Shown here: one piece after another, positions 33,704 to 43,505 of the stretch
Position numbering within the stretch: position 1 is the stretch's first letter
Layout of the letters: each line of letters opens with the position of its first letter
Notes under the pieces: model-generated
What the model was told of the DNA's origin: nothing
The model's input: the letters and a program-made list of their open reading frames with translations, nothing else
The model's database searches: none
Translations under genes and position numbers: made by a program
Source: JAFGXF01 sp963732595
GTDB lineage: Bacteria > Chloroflexota > Anaerolineae > Anaerolineales > Anaerolineaceae
DNA length: 64,000 nucleotides
Direction of reading: 5' to 3'
Assembly: GCA_963732595.1 (NCBI GenBank)
Contig: CAVSZZ010000002.1
Location: 2,046,001-2,110,000 of the forward strand

Positions 33704-34617
33704 TTCAGGTCGTGGCGGAAGTCCAGCTCGATATTTAATCCGGAGAGGTTGCGCATACGTCTCACGATTTTAGCAGAAATACGGCCGGAACGGCGTAATT
33801 CAGGCAGTGCCTGGATCACGGCGCGTTCCCCGGCAGCGATCAGTTTGAGCGGATCGACCTTGTCGATCAGACCGATACCCACCAGATCGGGGCGGATGAT
33901 GACATCCGGCTGGTCCGTGAGCAGACGCAGCTCAGTGGTGGCCTGACCGCTGACTTCCATCGAGCGCATATAGATGTTGAGGGCCTGCGACAGGCGCATT
34001 CTGGCAATGGTATCAACCAGCGGTTTGGGACCGGGGATCGGTAAGGCCTGGGTTGCTTTGGCAGCGATGCGTGGGGCAGCCGGGCTGAGAATGACTGCCG
34101 GCACGGCCAGATTGGGCGCCAGCCAGCGGGCCAGCCGTACCGGCACGGGGTCCAGGACGCCGCCATCGACCAGTGTGACCCCATCGATCTTAACAGGAGG
34201 GAAGACGCCCGGGACGGCAACCGTGGCGGTGACCGCCCGCAGGACGCTGCCATGGTGCAGGATGATCTCGCGCCCGGTCAGCAGGTCAACCGCTGTGCAG
34301 GCGAAGGGGATCTTCAGTTGGTTGAAATCGATCTCGCCCAGCAGATCGGTCAACAGGTTGACCAGCCCGGTGATGCCGAGCAGGGCGGGGCCGTCTTCTT
34401 TGGCGCGCGTGAAGAGCTTTTTCTGGTCGAGATGGGTGACGACCTCTTGTATTTCGGCCGGTGTCTTGCCGGCAGCATAAAGCGCACCGATCAACCCGCC
34501 GGCCGAGGTGCCGGCAATGGCCTTGATGGTGAAATCATATTGTTCGAGCGTGCGCAGGACGCCGATGTGAGCCAGTCCGCGGATGCCGCCGCCGCCGAGA
34601 GCCAGGGTGATGTTCAT
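33700..34617 (-). CDS. Patatin-like phospholipase
   Basis: The patatin domain is complete: LALGGGGIRGLAHIGVLRTL (oxyanion hole), IAGTSAGGLIGALYAAG (nucleophile Ser in GTSAG) and VDGGVLDPVPVRLAR (Asp of DGG). It hydrolyses lipid acyl esters with a Ser-Asp dyad. I prefer ATG 34617, which has AACAGGAAC upstream, to a GTG at 34635. It is first in the patatin, small membrane protein, esterase operon. Confidence 0.92.
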   Translation of the reverse strand: MNITLALGGGGIRGLAHIGVLRTLEQYDFTIKAIAGTSAGGLIGALYAAGKTPAEIQEVVTHLDQKKLFTRAKEDGPALLGITGLVNLLTDLLGEIDFNQLKIPFACTAVDLLTGREIILHHGSVLRAVTATVAVPGVFPPVKIDGVTLVDGGVLDPVPVRLARWLAPNLAVPAVILSPAAPRIAAKATQALPIPGPKPLVDTIARMRLSQALNIYMRSMEVSGQATTELRLLTDQPDVIIRPDLVGIGLIDKVDPLKLIAAGERAVIQALPELRRSGRISAKIVRRMRNLSGLNIELDFRHDLK

Positions 34618-34640
34618 GATGGTGTTCCTGTTCACGAGTA

Positions 34641-34646
34641 ATTATA
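34641..34646 (-). promoter_or_regulatory. Extended -10 of the patatin operon
   Basis: TATAAT preceded by TG-A on the minus strand, 23 nt from ATG 34617; no clear -35. Confidence 0.45.
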
Positions 34647-35173
34647 TCAATCCCGGGATGAGATTGTATCATTCTGGTATACGTAAATCTGGCGGAAATG
34701 GGTGCATTGCTGAAAAAATCAGTGTTTAGCTGACAGATCATGAAAAACAACCATCGAAGTAATCCACTGAACGATTAATCCAGACTTTATGGGTACTGTT
34801 GAAAGGATCACCGAGTTGCTGCGCTCAATCGCACCAAGCCTTCGGTTATCGCAATGACAGATATCATTTAAATTCCTTACCCCATAATGTTTGCGGCATG
34901 CCTGTAAAATCAAGCAGAGACCCTAAGGGTTTGAAAAAAACCCTTAGGGTCTACTTATGGTCACCTCGTGATCAGCGGCAGGAAAAATTTCAGTTCTGCC
35001 AGCAACAAGGCTCACAAGCTGCCTACCAGACCTGATTTTCAAATTTATCAAGCGAATGACCAAAAGTTTAACCCTCTTTATCTAATACCCGTAATACATA
35101 CCGCCAGTCTGAGCGTACTTGCTTCAGTTCATAGCCACCGGGGATTGTATTTCCGAAAAAACAATTTCCAGCG
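34647..35173. other. AT-rich gene-free spacer with one strong hairpin
   Basis: No gene is supported. At 34918-34952 a perfect 15-bp stem (AGACCCTAAGGGTTT / AAACCCTTAGGGTCT) encloses a 5-nt loop; on the minus strand it would follow the FG-GAP gene's stop by over 200 bp. A short stretch at 34799-34862 (GAGTTGCTGCGCTCAATCGC ... TCGCAATGACAG) looks like a dispersed repeat remnant. Confidence 0.5.
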
Positions 35174-38100
35174 CTACTTGATGATCATGGGCAGGAAACT
35201 ATACTGATCTTTCGGACCGATGATAAGGATCTGATCGATCCTGGGCGTTAGGATGGGTGAGAGTGACTCCAACTCAACCTTCCAGCGCAAATCCATCCCG
35301 CTGGTTGGGAAGGTGAATTCTCCGCCGGACTGCACGATATACCACCGGGTGCCACCATTGTTGCTGAGATAATAGGTTACGCGGGTATGGATAGGTAGAT
35401 CAGCGCTGGCAATCAATGTGGCAGCCGTGATATTGCTGCTTTCCGCATCCACACGCAAGGAGGTTGCAAGACCATGAGCAGTATGATAATCATACCGTTG
35501 CCAGTACAAGCGATTGACCTGCTCGAAATTCCCTGCCAGTAGTTCCAGGTCACCTTCTCCATCAACATCCGCCAAAGCAATAGATGTGGTCGTGTACGTA
35601 TCGCTGCTGATATCCAAGCCGGTCGCCATGCTGAAGGGATCGACCGTGCCGTTGTTAAAGGTACAGACGGTTGGGCTGTTCCGAATTCCCTGCCACCAAG
35701 TCCAGGTCGCCGTCAATATCCACATCTCCCAATACAATCGAGGCAGTCGTGTGCGCATCGCTGCTGATATCCAAGCCGGTCACCCCGCTGAAGGGATTCG
35801 GGCTGCCGTTATTCAGGTACAGGCGGTTGGCTTGATCCCAATTCCCTGCCACCAGGTCAAGGTCACCATCCCTGTCCACATCCGCCAAGGCTATCGTCAT
35901 GGTAGCGTGTTCATCACTGCTGACATCCGAGCCAATCACCCCGTTGAATGGATCCTCAGTCCCGTTGTTCAGGTACAGGCGGTTGGCTTGTTCAAAATTC
36001 CCTGCTAACAGGTCCAGGTCGCCATCCCGGTCCAAATCCACCAGGGCAATCGAGATGGTATCATTTGCATCGCTACTGATATCCGAGCCGGTCACCCCGA
36101 AAAATGGATCCGTCGTGCCGTTGTTCAAGTACAGGCGGTTGGTTCCGATAATTCCCAGCCACCAGGTCAAGGTCGCCGTCGTGATCCACATCTGACAAGG
36201 CAATCGAGTAGGTATTGTGCACATCGCCGCTGATATCAGAACCGGTCACCCCGCTGAAGGGATCTTCAGTACCGTTGTTCAGGTACAGGCGATTGACTTC
36301 ACCATAATTCCCAGCTACCAGGTCAAGGTCGCCATCGCCATCCACATCTCCCAATACAATCGATGTGGTGTAGTGTGCATCGCTGCTGATATCCAAGCCG
36401 GTCGCCATGCTGAAAGGAGCTGCCGTGCCGTTGTTCAGGTATAGTCGGTTGACTTCACCATAATTCCCAGCCACCATGTCAAGGTCACCATCCCTGTCCA
36501 CATCCCCCAAGGCAATCGAGATGGTATCGTGTGCATCACTGCTGATATTTGATCCAGTTACGCTGTTGAAGGGATCGGCGCTGACATTGTTCAGGTACAG
36601 GCGGTTGGGCTGATTCAAATTCCCTGCTAACAGGTCCAGGTCGCCATCGCCATCGACATCGCCCAAGGCAATCGATGTGGTGTAGTGTGCATCGCTGCTG
36701 ATATCCGCGCCGATCACTTCGTAGAACGGATCCGAAGTACCGTTGTTCAGGTACAGGCGGTTGGTTCCATAATTCCCAGCCACCAGGTCAAGGTCGCCGT
36801 CGTGATCCACATCCGACAAGGCAATCGAGTAGGTATTGTGCACATCGCCGCTGATATCAGAACCGGTCACCCCGCTGAAGGGATCTTCAGTACCGTTGTT
36901 CAGGTACAGGCGATTGGCTTGGAAAGTATTCCCTGCCACCAGGTCCAGGTCGCTGTCGCCATCCACATCGCCCAGGGCAAGCGAGTTTGTAGGCTGTATA
37001 TCGCTGCTGATATTAGTGCCGCTCACTCCGAAGAACGGATCCGTAGAACCGTTATTCAAGTACAGGCGGCTGGTTTGACCATAATAATAATTCCCAGCCA
37101 CCAGGTCCAGGTCGCTATCGCCATCGACATCGCCCAAGGCAATCGATGTGGTGTAGTGTGCATCGCTGCTGATATCCGTGCCGGTCACCCCGTTGAAGGG
37201 ATCCACACTGCCATTGTTTAGGTAAAGGCGGTTGGTTTGACCCCAATTCCCTGCCACCAGGTCCAGGTCGCCATCCCGGTCCACATCACCCAGGGCAATT
37301 GAGCAGGTAGCGTGCACCTCGATGGTGATATCCGATCCGGTTACCCCACTGAAGGGATCCGAAGTGCCATTGTTCAGGTACAGGCGGTTGCGATTGTCAT
37401 GATTCCCAGCCACCAGATCCAGGTCTCCGTCGCCATCCACATCACCCAGGGCAATCGAGTAGGTTTGCTGGGTATCGCTGCTGATATTTGAGCCGGTTAT
37501 CCCGTTGAACGGATCCGAAGTACCATTGTTCAGGTACAGGCGGTTGGTTCCAGAAATCCCTGCCACCAGGTCCAGGTCGCCATCCCTGTCCATATCCGCC
37601 AGGGCAATCGAGAGGTTATTTTGCGCGTCACTGCTGATATCCGAACCGGTCACCCCACTGAATGAGTTCGCTGTACCGCTGTTCAGGTACAGGCGGTTGG
37701 TTTGACGAAAATTCCCTGCCACCAGGTCCAGATTGCCGTTCCCGTCCGTGTCAACCAACACAACGATGTGGTATAGTGCGCGTCACTGCTGATATCTGAT
37801 GCCGGTACGCCGTTGAAGGGATCCACGGTGCCATTGTTCAGGTACAGGCGGTTGACTTGCTCAAAATTCGCAGCTACCAGGTCCAGGTCACCGTCCCCTT
37901 CACATCCCCCAGGACAATCGACCTCGTATTATGTGTATCGCTGCTGATATCCGCGCCGATCACTTCGTAGAACGGAATCCGAAGTACCGTTGTTAAGGTA
38001 CAGACGATTGCTTGATCATAATTCCCTGAGCAGGTCCAGGTCACTATCTCCGGCCACATCCCCGGACCTCGAGTAGGTATAGTGCGCGTCACTGCCGGAT

Positions 38101-38643
38101 TTGATGCCAGTTACACTGTTGAAGGGATCCGCCGTGCCATTGTTCAGGTACAGGCGGTTGACTTGCTCAAAATTCGCAGCCACCAGGTCCAGGTCACCAT
38201 CCCAGCCACATCCCCCAGGACATCGACCTGGTATAGATACATCGCTGCTGATATTTGAGCCGGTCACCGCGCTGAATGGATCCGCCGTGCCGTTGTTCAG
38301 GTAGAGCTGGTTGGTTTGACCGTAATTTCCTGTCAACAGGTCCAGGTCACCGTCGCCATCCACATCCGCCAAAATAATATGATGTGGTCGTGTACGTATC
38401 GTTGCTGATATTCGAGCCGGTTACCCCGCTGAAGGGGTCGGCTGTTCCGTTGTTCAGGTACAGGCGGTTGGCTTGACCATTATTCCCTGCCACCAGATCC
38501 AGGTCTCCGTCGCCATCCACATCACCCAGGGCAATCGAGTAGGTTTGCTGGGTATCGCTGCTGATATTTGAGCCGGTTATCCCGTTGAATGGATCCGCTG
38601 TGCCGTTATTCAAGTACAGGCGAAGTATCGGATGCTCGATAGG
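35174..38643 (-). pseudogene. FG-GAP/VCBS repeat protein, about 20 repeats, 5'-truncated and multiply frameshifted
   Basis: Successive frames encode a tandem array of a 52-residue unit: NRLYLNNGT-x-DPF-x-GVTGSDISSD-x-H-x-T-x-SIALGDVDGDGDLDLVAGN. DVDGDGDLDL is a Ca2+-binding FG-GAP loop; such repeats build seven-bladed beta-propellers, so about 20 units could make three. The C-terminal 110 residues (ATSLRVDAESSNITAATLIASAD...) end in QYSFLPMIIK, like the short YLP-L tails of Chloroflexota surface proteins. The longest intact frame is 36073-37761. Single-base insertions at about 36150 and 35675, and several indels between 37760 and 38380, break the rest. Upstream of 38643 there is no start codon or signal peptide, so the 5' end is missing. 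Confidence 0.82.
35490..38620 (-). repeat. Tandem 156-bp coding repeat array, about 20 copies
   Basis: The unit can be followed by its core ATCCAGGTC/CAGGTACAGGCGGTTG, repeating at close to 156 bp (52 codons). Some copies are nearly identical over long stretches: 36195-36310 and 36815-36915 share GCAATCGAGTAGGTATTGTG and the following sequence, and 37430-37540 matches 38510-38600. High identity points to recent duplication or gene conversion and also makes assembly errors likely. Confidence 0.8.
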
Positions 38644-38891
38644 TTATATTTGTAATTACTATGCCACCTGAAAAGTTACCGTGTACGGGGTATTGATTGA
38701 ATATTTTTCTTGACATCATTACCAGAAGTTATCAGGCATTGAAAAATATATATTTCAGTCTTTCTATTTTCATATCAATGGCTGCGAGCGCGCATTATGC
38801 TCTTTCTCGGGCAAAGGATATCACCCCTCGATGGGGATTGCCCACTCACCCCCTTTCAGGGGGTTCGGGGTACAGGCGAACCTCTAAAAGC

Positions 38892-38922
38892 AAAAAGCCA
38901 TCTTGGGGGATGGCCTTTTTTT
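38892..38922 (-). terminator. Terminator of the gltX-tRNA-Gln unit
   Basis: Stem GCCATC / GATGGC with a 6-nt loop; on the minus strand it starts just after the tRNA CCA and a run of A, and ends in TTTTT. On the plus strand it is followed by seven T, so it can act both ways. The preceding spacer (38644-38891) has short GC hairpins but no gene. Confidence 0.85.
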
Positions 38923-38923
38923 A

Positions 38924-38997
38924 TGGCTGGGGGCAAAGGAGTCGAACCTCTATAAGCAAATTCAGAGTCTGCTGTCCTGCCATTAGACGAGCCCCCA
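38924..38997 (-). tRNA. tRNA-Gln (anticodon CTG)
   Basis: On the minus strand the acceptor arms TGGGGGC / GCCCCCA pair perfectly, followed by discriminator G and an encoded CCA. D-stem GTC/GAC, anticodon stem GCAGA/TTTGC with loop CTCTGAA giving anticodon CTG (reads CAG), and T-arm AGAGG-TTCGACT-CCTTT. The U1-A72 pair is typical of bacterial tRNA-Gln. It begins 57 bp after the gltX stop and shares its terminator. Confidence 0.93.
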
Positions 38998-39054
38998 GTG
39001 CGCAGGCGCTATCTTACCATATCTATACCGGTTTCGACAAGCGTCTCGAACCGA

Positions 39055-40548
39055 TCAACCCATCTTTTCGAGGGACCCGATGGCTGTCTGGATGCGCTGG
39101 AGGACTGTCTCGCGCCCGATGATGGCCATGCTCTCGAAGAGCGGCGGGCTGACCCGCTGACCGGTGACTGCCACGCGCAGGATGCCGAATACCTGGCCGG
39201 CACTTAAGCCGAGCTGTTCCACCAGTTCGCGCATGGGTGGCTCGCCGGCTTCAACCGTAAACTCTTTCAGGTTGGCCAATATTTCATACGACTTGCGGGC
39301 GGCTTCCGCAGACTGTGCGGCGGTCAGACCTTTGGCAACCAGTTCGGCCGGGTCATAATTGATCTCGGATCTGAAGAAGAAGCCGGCCAGCTCGGGAGCC
39401 TCACCCAGCGTGACCATGCGCTCCTGGATGATGGGTGCGATCTTTAACAAAGTCTCTGCGTCCGCCTCGAGGCCGGCGCGTGAGAAATAGGGTGCAATGC
39501 GGGCTGCGAGCTCATCCACCTTCAGGGCGCGGATGTGCATGCCATTAAAGTGATCCAGTTTGGTAAAGTTGATGTTGGCCGGAGCGGGGTTGAGCTTTTC
39601 GATGCTGAACTTCTCGACCAGGTCGGGCAGCGTGAAGAATTCGGTATGGTCATCATACGACCAGCCCATCAAGGCGGCCCAGTTATCGAATGCCTCTGGC
39701 AGGTACCCCAGGTTATCAAGGTCTTTAATAAAGATCGAATGGCTTTCCGCCGGACCTTCACTCCCATCCCGTTTCGACATCTTGCCCTTGCCGGAGGGTC
39801 TTAGGAAAACCGACAGGTGCATCCAGGCCGGATCCTGCCAGCCGAACGCGCGGTGGATCATGGCATGCATCGGCGCAGTTGCCATCCATTCCGATCCACG
39901 GATGACATGCGTGATGCCCATCAGGTGGTCGTCGATGGTGGCGGCCAGATGATACAGGGCAAATCCGTCGGATTTCAACAGGATGTAATCATCCAGGTTC
40001 TTGTTCTCGATGGTCATCGGCCCCCGCAAGACGTCCTGGTAGGTTGTGGTGCCTTCATGCGGGATCTTGAAACGGATGACATACTTCTCACCGGCTGCTA
40101 CACGCCGGGCGGCTTCATCCGGAGTCAGGTTGCGGCAGGTGCCATCATAGCGCGGGCTTTCCTTGCGGCGCTGCTGTTCCTCGCGCACCTTGGCCAGCCG
40201 TTCGGACGTGCAAAAGCAATAATAAGCTGCGCCCATGTCGACCAGTTTTCGAGCATATTCCTGGTAGATCTCCTTGCGCTCGCTCTGGCGGTATGGACCG
40301 CTCGGACCGCCGATATCCGGGCCTTCATCCCACTGCAATCCCAGCCAGCGCAAGCCATCGTAGATCTCCTGCTCAGCACCTTCCACCAGGCGCTTGCGGT
40401 CGGTATCTTCGATGCGCAGGATGAACTGGCCACCCGTCTGACGGGCGAACAGGTAGTTATACAAGGCGGTGCGTGCGCCTCCGAGGTGAAGCGAACCGGT
40501 TGGGGAGGGTGCAAAACGCACCCGGGCAGGAGTTAGAGTTTTATTCAT
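39055..40548 (-). CDS. gltX: Glutamyl-tRNA synthetase
   Basis: The 497-residue class I synthetase has RFAPSPTGSLHLGGARTALYN (HIGH-type motif), ILRIEDTDRKR, the zinc-finger-like CFC..YDGTC, ITHVIRGSEW and GKMSKRDG (KMSKS loop). No GlnRS gene lies in the window. Many bacteria lacking GlnRS use a non-discriminating GluRS that also charges tRNA-Gln, corrected by GatCAB; the tRNA-Gln gene lies directly downstream and appears co-transcribed. The ATG has no Shine-Dalgarno and a TATAAT box 8 nt away, suggesting a leaderless mRNA. Confidence 0.96.
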   Translation of the reverse strand: MNKTLTPARVRFAPSPTGSLHLGGARTALYNYLFARQTGGQFILRIEDTDRKRLVEGAEQEIYDGLRWLGLQWDEGPDIGGPSGPYRQSERKEIYQEYARKLVDMGAAYYCFCTSERLAKVREEQQRRKESPRYDGTCRNLTPDEAARRVAAGEKYVIRFKIPHEGTTTYQDVLRGPMTIENKNLDDYILLKSDGFALYHLAATIDDHLMGITHVIRGSEWMATAPMHAMIHRAFGWQDPAWMHLSVFLRPSGKGKMSKRDGSEGPAESHSIFIKDLDNLGYLPEAFDNWAALMGWSYDDHTEFFTLPDLVEKFSIEKLNPAPANINFTKLDHFNGMHIRALKVDELAARIAPYFSRAGLEADAETLLKIAPIIQERMVTLGEAPELAGFFFRSEINYDPAELVAKGLTAAQSAEAARKSYEILANLKEFTVEAGEPPMRELVEQLGLSAGQVFGILRVAVTGQRVSPPLFESMAIIGRETVLQRIQTAIGSLEKMG

Positions 40549-40556
40549 TGGCGATA

Positions 40557-40584
40557 ATTATACAACAAGCCCATCGCCCGCCAA
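40557..40584 (-). promoter_or_regulatory. Leaderless promoter of gltX
   Basis: TTGGCG-16-TATAAT on the minus strand, 8 nt from ATG 40548. Divergent from the chbG-like promoter within a 63-bp gap. Confidence 0.65.
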
Positions 40585-40598
40585 CTGGTGGAATGATT

Positions 40599-40604
40599 TA
40601 TACT
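40599..40604 (+). promoter_or_regulatory. Leaderless -10 box of the ChbG-like gene
   Basis: TATACT followed by 7 nt (CTGACCC) and ATG 40612; no Shine-Dalgarno. Confidence 0.55.
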
Positions 40605-40611
40605 CTGACCC

Positions 40612-41400
40612 ATGACAAGATCTCTCATCATCAATGCAGACGATTACGGCCACACCCCGGGTACATCTGAAGGCATCCGCCAGGCACACCTCAACGGAGT
40701 GGTAACCTCCACCACATCCATGATGAACGGACCGTATATTGATCGGGAGCTGCCGGAATTGATCCGGCAATGTCCGCGCATTGGCACCGGTGTGCACCTG
40801 GTCATCACCATTGGCGAACCGATCCTGCCGGTCGAAAAATTACCACATCTGATGGCTCTTTCACCGGATGGCAAGCACTTTTTCAAGGAGGTGGGGGCTT
40901 TCCTCGACCTGGTCGATCCGGTCGAATTGAAGGCGGAATGGACGGCACAGATCGAGAAATTCATCCAGCTCACCGGCCGGGCACCCGACCATCTGGACGC
41001 GCATCACCATGCCATGTGCTTTGGTGAGCCGTTCTTCCGAGTCTACCTGGAATTGGCCCGGGACTATGGCTCCGCGGTGCGCCCGATGGTGGACGGGTCG
41101 CCGATGGCGTGGAATCGGATGGTCCAGGAAATGAAAGTTCCCATTCCCACCAATCTGGATACCCGCTTTTATGATGAGGGTGTTACAAAGGACATGCTTG
41201 CGACGATGATCGCCGAAATGCCTGAGGGTGTAACGGAGTGGATGTGCCATCCCGGATTGGCCGACGACCAGATCAGGCATATCTCGAATTACAATGACCG
41301 CCGAAAAGATGAAGTCACCTTGTTAACCGATCCTGACCTGCGCCTCAGGTTCAAGGCTGCTGGCGTCAAGCTGATCAATTTTGGAGAGCTGACCGCATGA
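40612..41400 (+). CDS. ChbG/HpnK (YdjC) family carbohydrate deacetylase
   Basis: The 262-residue protein has the YdjC metal motifs: LIINADDYGHTPGTSEGIRQAH (Asp pair), GTGVHLVITIGEPI, DHLDAHHHAMCF (His ligands) and EWMCHPGLADDQ. E. coli ChbG removes an acetyl group from chitobiose or chitotriose. The next gene, 19 bp on, is an N-acetylglucosamine kinase-like protein, which supports a role in amino-sugar catabolism or wall recycling. Confidence 0.9.
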   Translation: MTRSLIINADDYGHTPGTSEGIRQAHLNGVVTSTTSMMNGPYIDRELPELIRQCPRIGTGVHLVITIGEPILPVEKLPHLMALSPDGKHFFKEVGAFLDLVDPVELKAEWTAQIEKFIQLTGRAPDHLDAHHHAMCFGEPFFRVYLELARDYGSAVRPMVDGSPMAWNRMVQEMKVPIPTNLDTRFYDEGVTKDMLATMIAEMPEGVTEWMCHPGLADDQIRHISNYNDRRKDEVTLLTDPDLRLRFKAAGVKLINFGELTA

Positions 41401-41419
41401 CACAGGGACGCGGACTGAA

Positions 41420-42403
41420 ATGAGTCGTTTTTACCTTGGCGTCGACCTGGGCGGAACCAAGAGTCATGCGCTCATCGCGGATGAAAGCGGACGTGCACTT
41501 GGGCTTGGCAGAGCCGGCCCGGGCAACCATGAATCGGTTGGCTTTGAGGAAATGTCACGTGTCCTGGGGGCGATCACAGACCAGGCGCTCACTGGTGCAG
41601 GGATCGACCGCAGGGAACTACACGCTGCCGGGTTTGGAATTGCCGGCTACGACTGGGACAGCGAGCTTCCGGCCATGCAGGCTGCCATTGCCCCCCTGGG
41701 ATTGGAATGCCCGCAGGAACTGGTCAACGATGCGTTGATCGGTCTGGCAGCCGGAGCAGAAAAAGGTTGGGGCATTGCCGTCGTGGCCGGTACGGGCTGC
41801 AACTGTTGGGGTTGGGATGAGCAACACCGCACCGGGCGTGTTACCGGTTTTGGTCCTGCCATGGCGGAAGGTGCCGGGGCAGGCGACCTGGTTGCCATGG
41901 CAGTCCAGGCTGTCTCGCTGGCCTGGAGCCGGCGGGGTAAGACCACCGCACTCTCTCAGGCGATGATCGAGCTGGTTGGGGCGCGTGGCCTGGATGATCT
42001 CGTCGAAGGGTTGTGCACTTTCCGTTATTGCGTGGATGCGGCTTTTGCCCCGCGCATTTTCGAGCTGGCTGAAGCCGGGGATGAAGTCGCCAAAGAGCTG
42101 ATTCAACGTGCGGGTGAGGCGCTTGGCAATCTGGCCGTTGGTGTGATCCGACAGCTCGGATTTCAAGCGCGGGCATTTGATGTGATTCTGGTGGGCAGGC
42201 TTTATGACGGCGGAGCGCTCCTGGTCGATCCTCTCAGGCAGGTGGTTCAAGCCGAGGCACCCGGGGCCCATTTGGTCAGGCTGGCTGCGCCGCCGGTCGT
42301 GGGAGGGGTATTGCTCGCGATGGAGAAGATGGGGGAAAGATCCGTGAGTGCCCGGGAGCACTTGATCGAGACGACCTGCGAATTATTCAAAAAGTCGATC
42401 TGA
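41420..42403 (+). CDS. BadF/BadG-type ATPase, N-acetylglucosamine kinase-like
   Basis: The 327-residue sugar-kinase-fold protein has FYLGVDLGGTKSHALIADESG (phosphate-1 loop), AGFGIAGYDWD, VNDALIGLAAG, IAVVAGTGCNCWGWDE (phosphate-2) and VGRLYDGGALL (adenosine region). This group includes GlcNAc kinases and glucosamine kinases. It follows the ChbG-like deacetylase. Its end is 4 bp from the convergent rodA stop with no terminator between. Confidence 0.85.
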   Translation: MSRFYLGVDLGGTKSHALIADESGRALGLGRAGPGNHESVGFEEMSRVLGAITDQALTGAGIDRRELHAAGFGIAGYDWDSELPAMQAAIAPLGLECPQELVNDALIGLAAGAEKGWGIAVVAGTGCNCWGWDEQHRTGRVTGFGPAMAEGAGAGDLVAMAVQAVSLAWSRRGKTTALSQAMIELVGARGLDDLVEGLCTFRYCVDAAFAPRIFELAEAGDEVAKELIQRAGEALGNLAVGVIRQLGFQARAFDVILVGRLYDGGALLVDPLRQVVQAEAPGAHLVRLAAPPVVGGVLLAMEKMGERSVSAREHLIETTCELFKKSI

Positions 42404-42407
42404 TCGA

Positions 42408-43499
42408 TCAGGAAGGCTTGTGACGCAGGATCACACTCTCGACCAGGCCGATGCCGAGTGACAGCGACAAAAGCGAACTGCCCCCGTAACTGACGAATGG
42501 CAATGTCAGGCCGGTTACCGGGATGATGTTTAAGTTCACGCCGATATTCACCGCCGCCTGGAACAGGATCAGAATGGTGAAGCCGTACGCAATGTAGGAC
42601 CCAAATGGATCTGAGGCAAGTTGAGCCGCCCGCAGGCAGCGCAGGATCACCAGCACGAGCAAGCCCAGCAGTGCCAACATCCCCAGAAAACCGAATTCCT
42701 CCCCGATGGCCGAAAAGATGAAGTCGGTGTGGCGCACTTTCAGGAAGCGTAATTGCACCTGGGTGCCCAAACCGTACCCCATGCCGGTCCAACCACCGGA
42801 GCCGATCGTGATCTTGGCCTGATCGACATTGTATGTGTCACCATGCCTGGCTTCTTCATCGGGAAGCACAAAATTAATGATGCGGCCTTGCTGGTAGGGT
42901 TCCAGCAATGGAAAGGCAACCACAGCCGCGAGGAGCCCGATCACAACGAACGCAAACAGGTATTTGGTAGGCAGGCCCGACAGCCACAGGAGACCGAACC
43001 AGAGGACCATCATCACGATGGTGGTTGAAAGATTGGGTTGCATGGCGATCCAGATCGCGATCATGGCCATGGTCAGAAAACTTTGCACGATCCAGCGGAT
43101 ATTATGGGGTTTATCCTTGGAGTGGGCGAAGTAGTCCGCCAAAACCAGGATCAGAACGATCTTGGCCAACTCGGACGGTTGGATCAGGATCACGCCCGTA
43201 TCAAACCAGCGGGCGGAACCGTAGATTGCCGACCCAACGACAGTCAGAATGGCCAATGCCAGCACGGTGGCGATGTACATCGGGCGAATGAGTGATGACC
43301 AGTAGTGATAGTCGATGGCCGCTGTGATGAAGATAACCACCAGGCTGGCTACGGCGAACAGGATCTGGCGGTTGATCAAGGGTGTCAGGACGACATTCCC
43401 TGCGATCGCCGAGCGGATCATGGCGATGCCAAAAATGGTCAGGATCAGGACGGCGCCAAAAAGGATGTAATCAAAATGGCGCCAGGTCTGGCTGCGCAT
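42408..43499 (-). CDS. rodA: Peptidoglycan glycosyltransferase RodA
   Basis: The 363-residue SEDS protein has about ten helices, with SARWFDTGVILIQPSELAKIVLILVLADYF, an extracytoplasmic segment before GLGTQVQLRFLKVRHTDFIFSAIGEEFGFLG, and GLTLPFVSYGGSSLLSLSLGIGLVESV at the end. It polymerises glycan strands for cell elongation with its partner PBP2 (mrdA), four genes upstream in the same operon. RodA rather than FtsW is supported by that context. Confidence 0.93.
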   Translation of the reverse strand: MRSQTWRHFDYILFGAVLILTIFGIAMIRSAIAGNVVLTPLINRQILFAVASLVVIFITAAIDYHYWSSLIRPMYIATVLALAILTVVGSAIYGSARWFDTGVILIQPSELAKIVLILVLADYFAHSKDKPHNIRWIVQSFLTMAMIAIWIAMQPNLSTTIVMMVLWFGLLWLSGLPTKYLFAFVVIGLLAAVVAFPLLEPYQQGRIINFVLPDEEARHGDTYNVDQAKITIGSGGWTGMGYGLGTQVQLRFLKVRHTDFIFSAIGEEFGFLGMLALLGLLVLVILRCLRAAQLASDPFGSYIAYGFTILILFQAAVNIGVNLNIIPVTGLTLPFVSYGGSSLLSLSLGIGLVESVILRHKPS

Positions 43500-43505
43500 A
43501 GACGA

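Noticed and set aside
34918..34952. Strong hairpin as an intrinsic terminator of the FG-GAP gene
   Set aside because: It lies more than 200 bp beyond the stop and lacks a proper T-run after the stem; kept only as a hairpin.
35174..38643. Tandem array read as a possible CRISPR or satellite
   Set aside because: The 156-bp unit is a multiple of three and translates into FG-GAP repeats; it is coding DNA.
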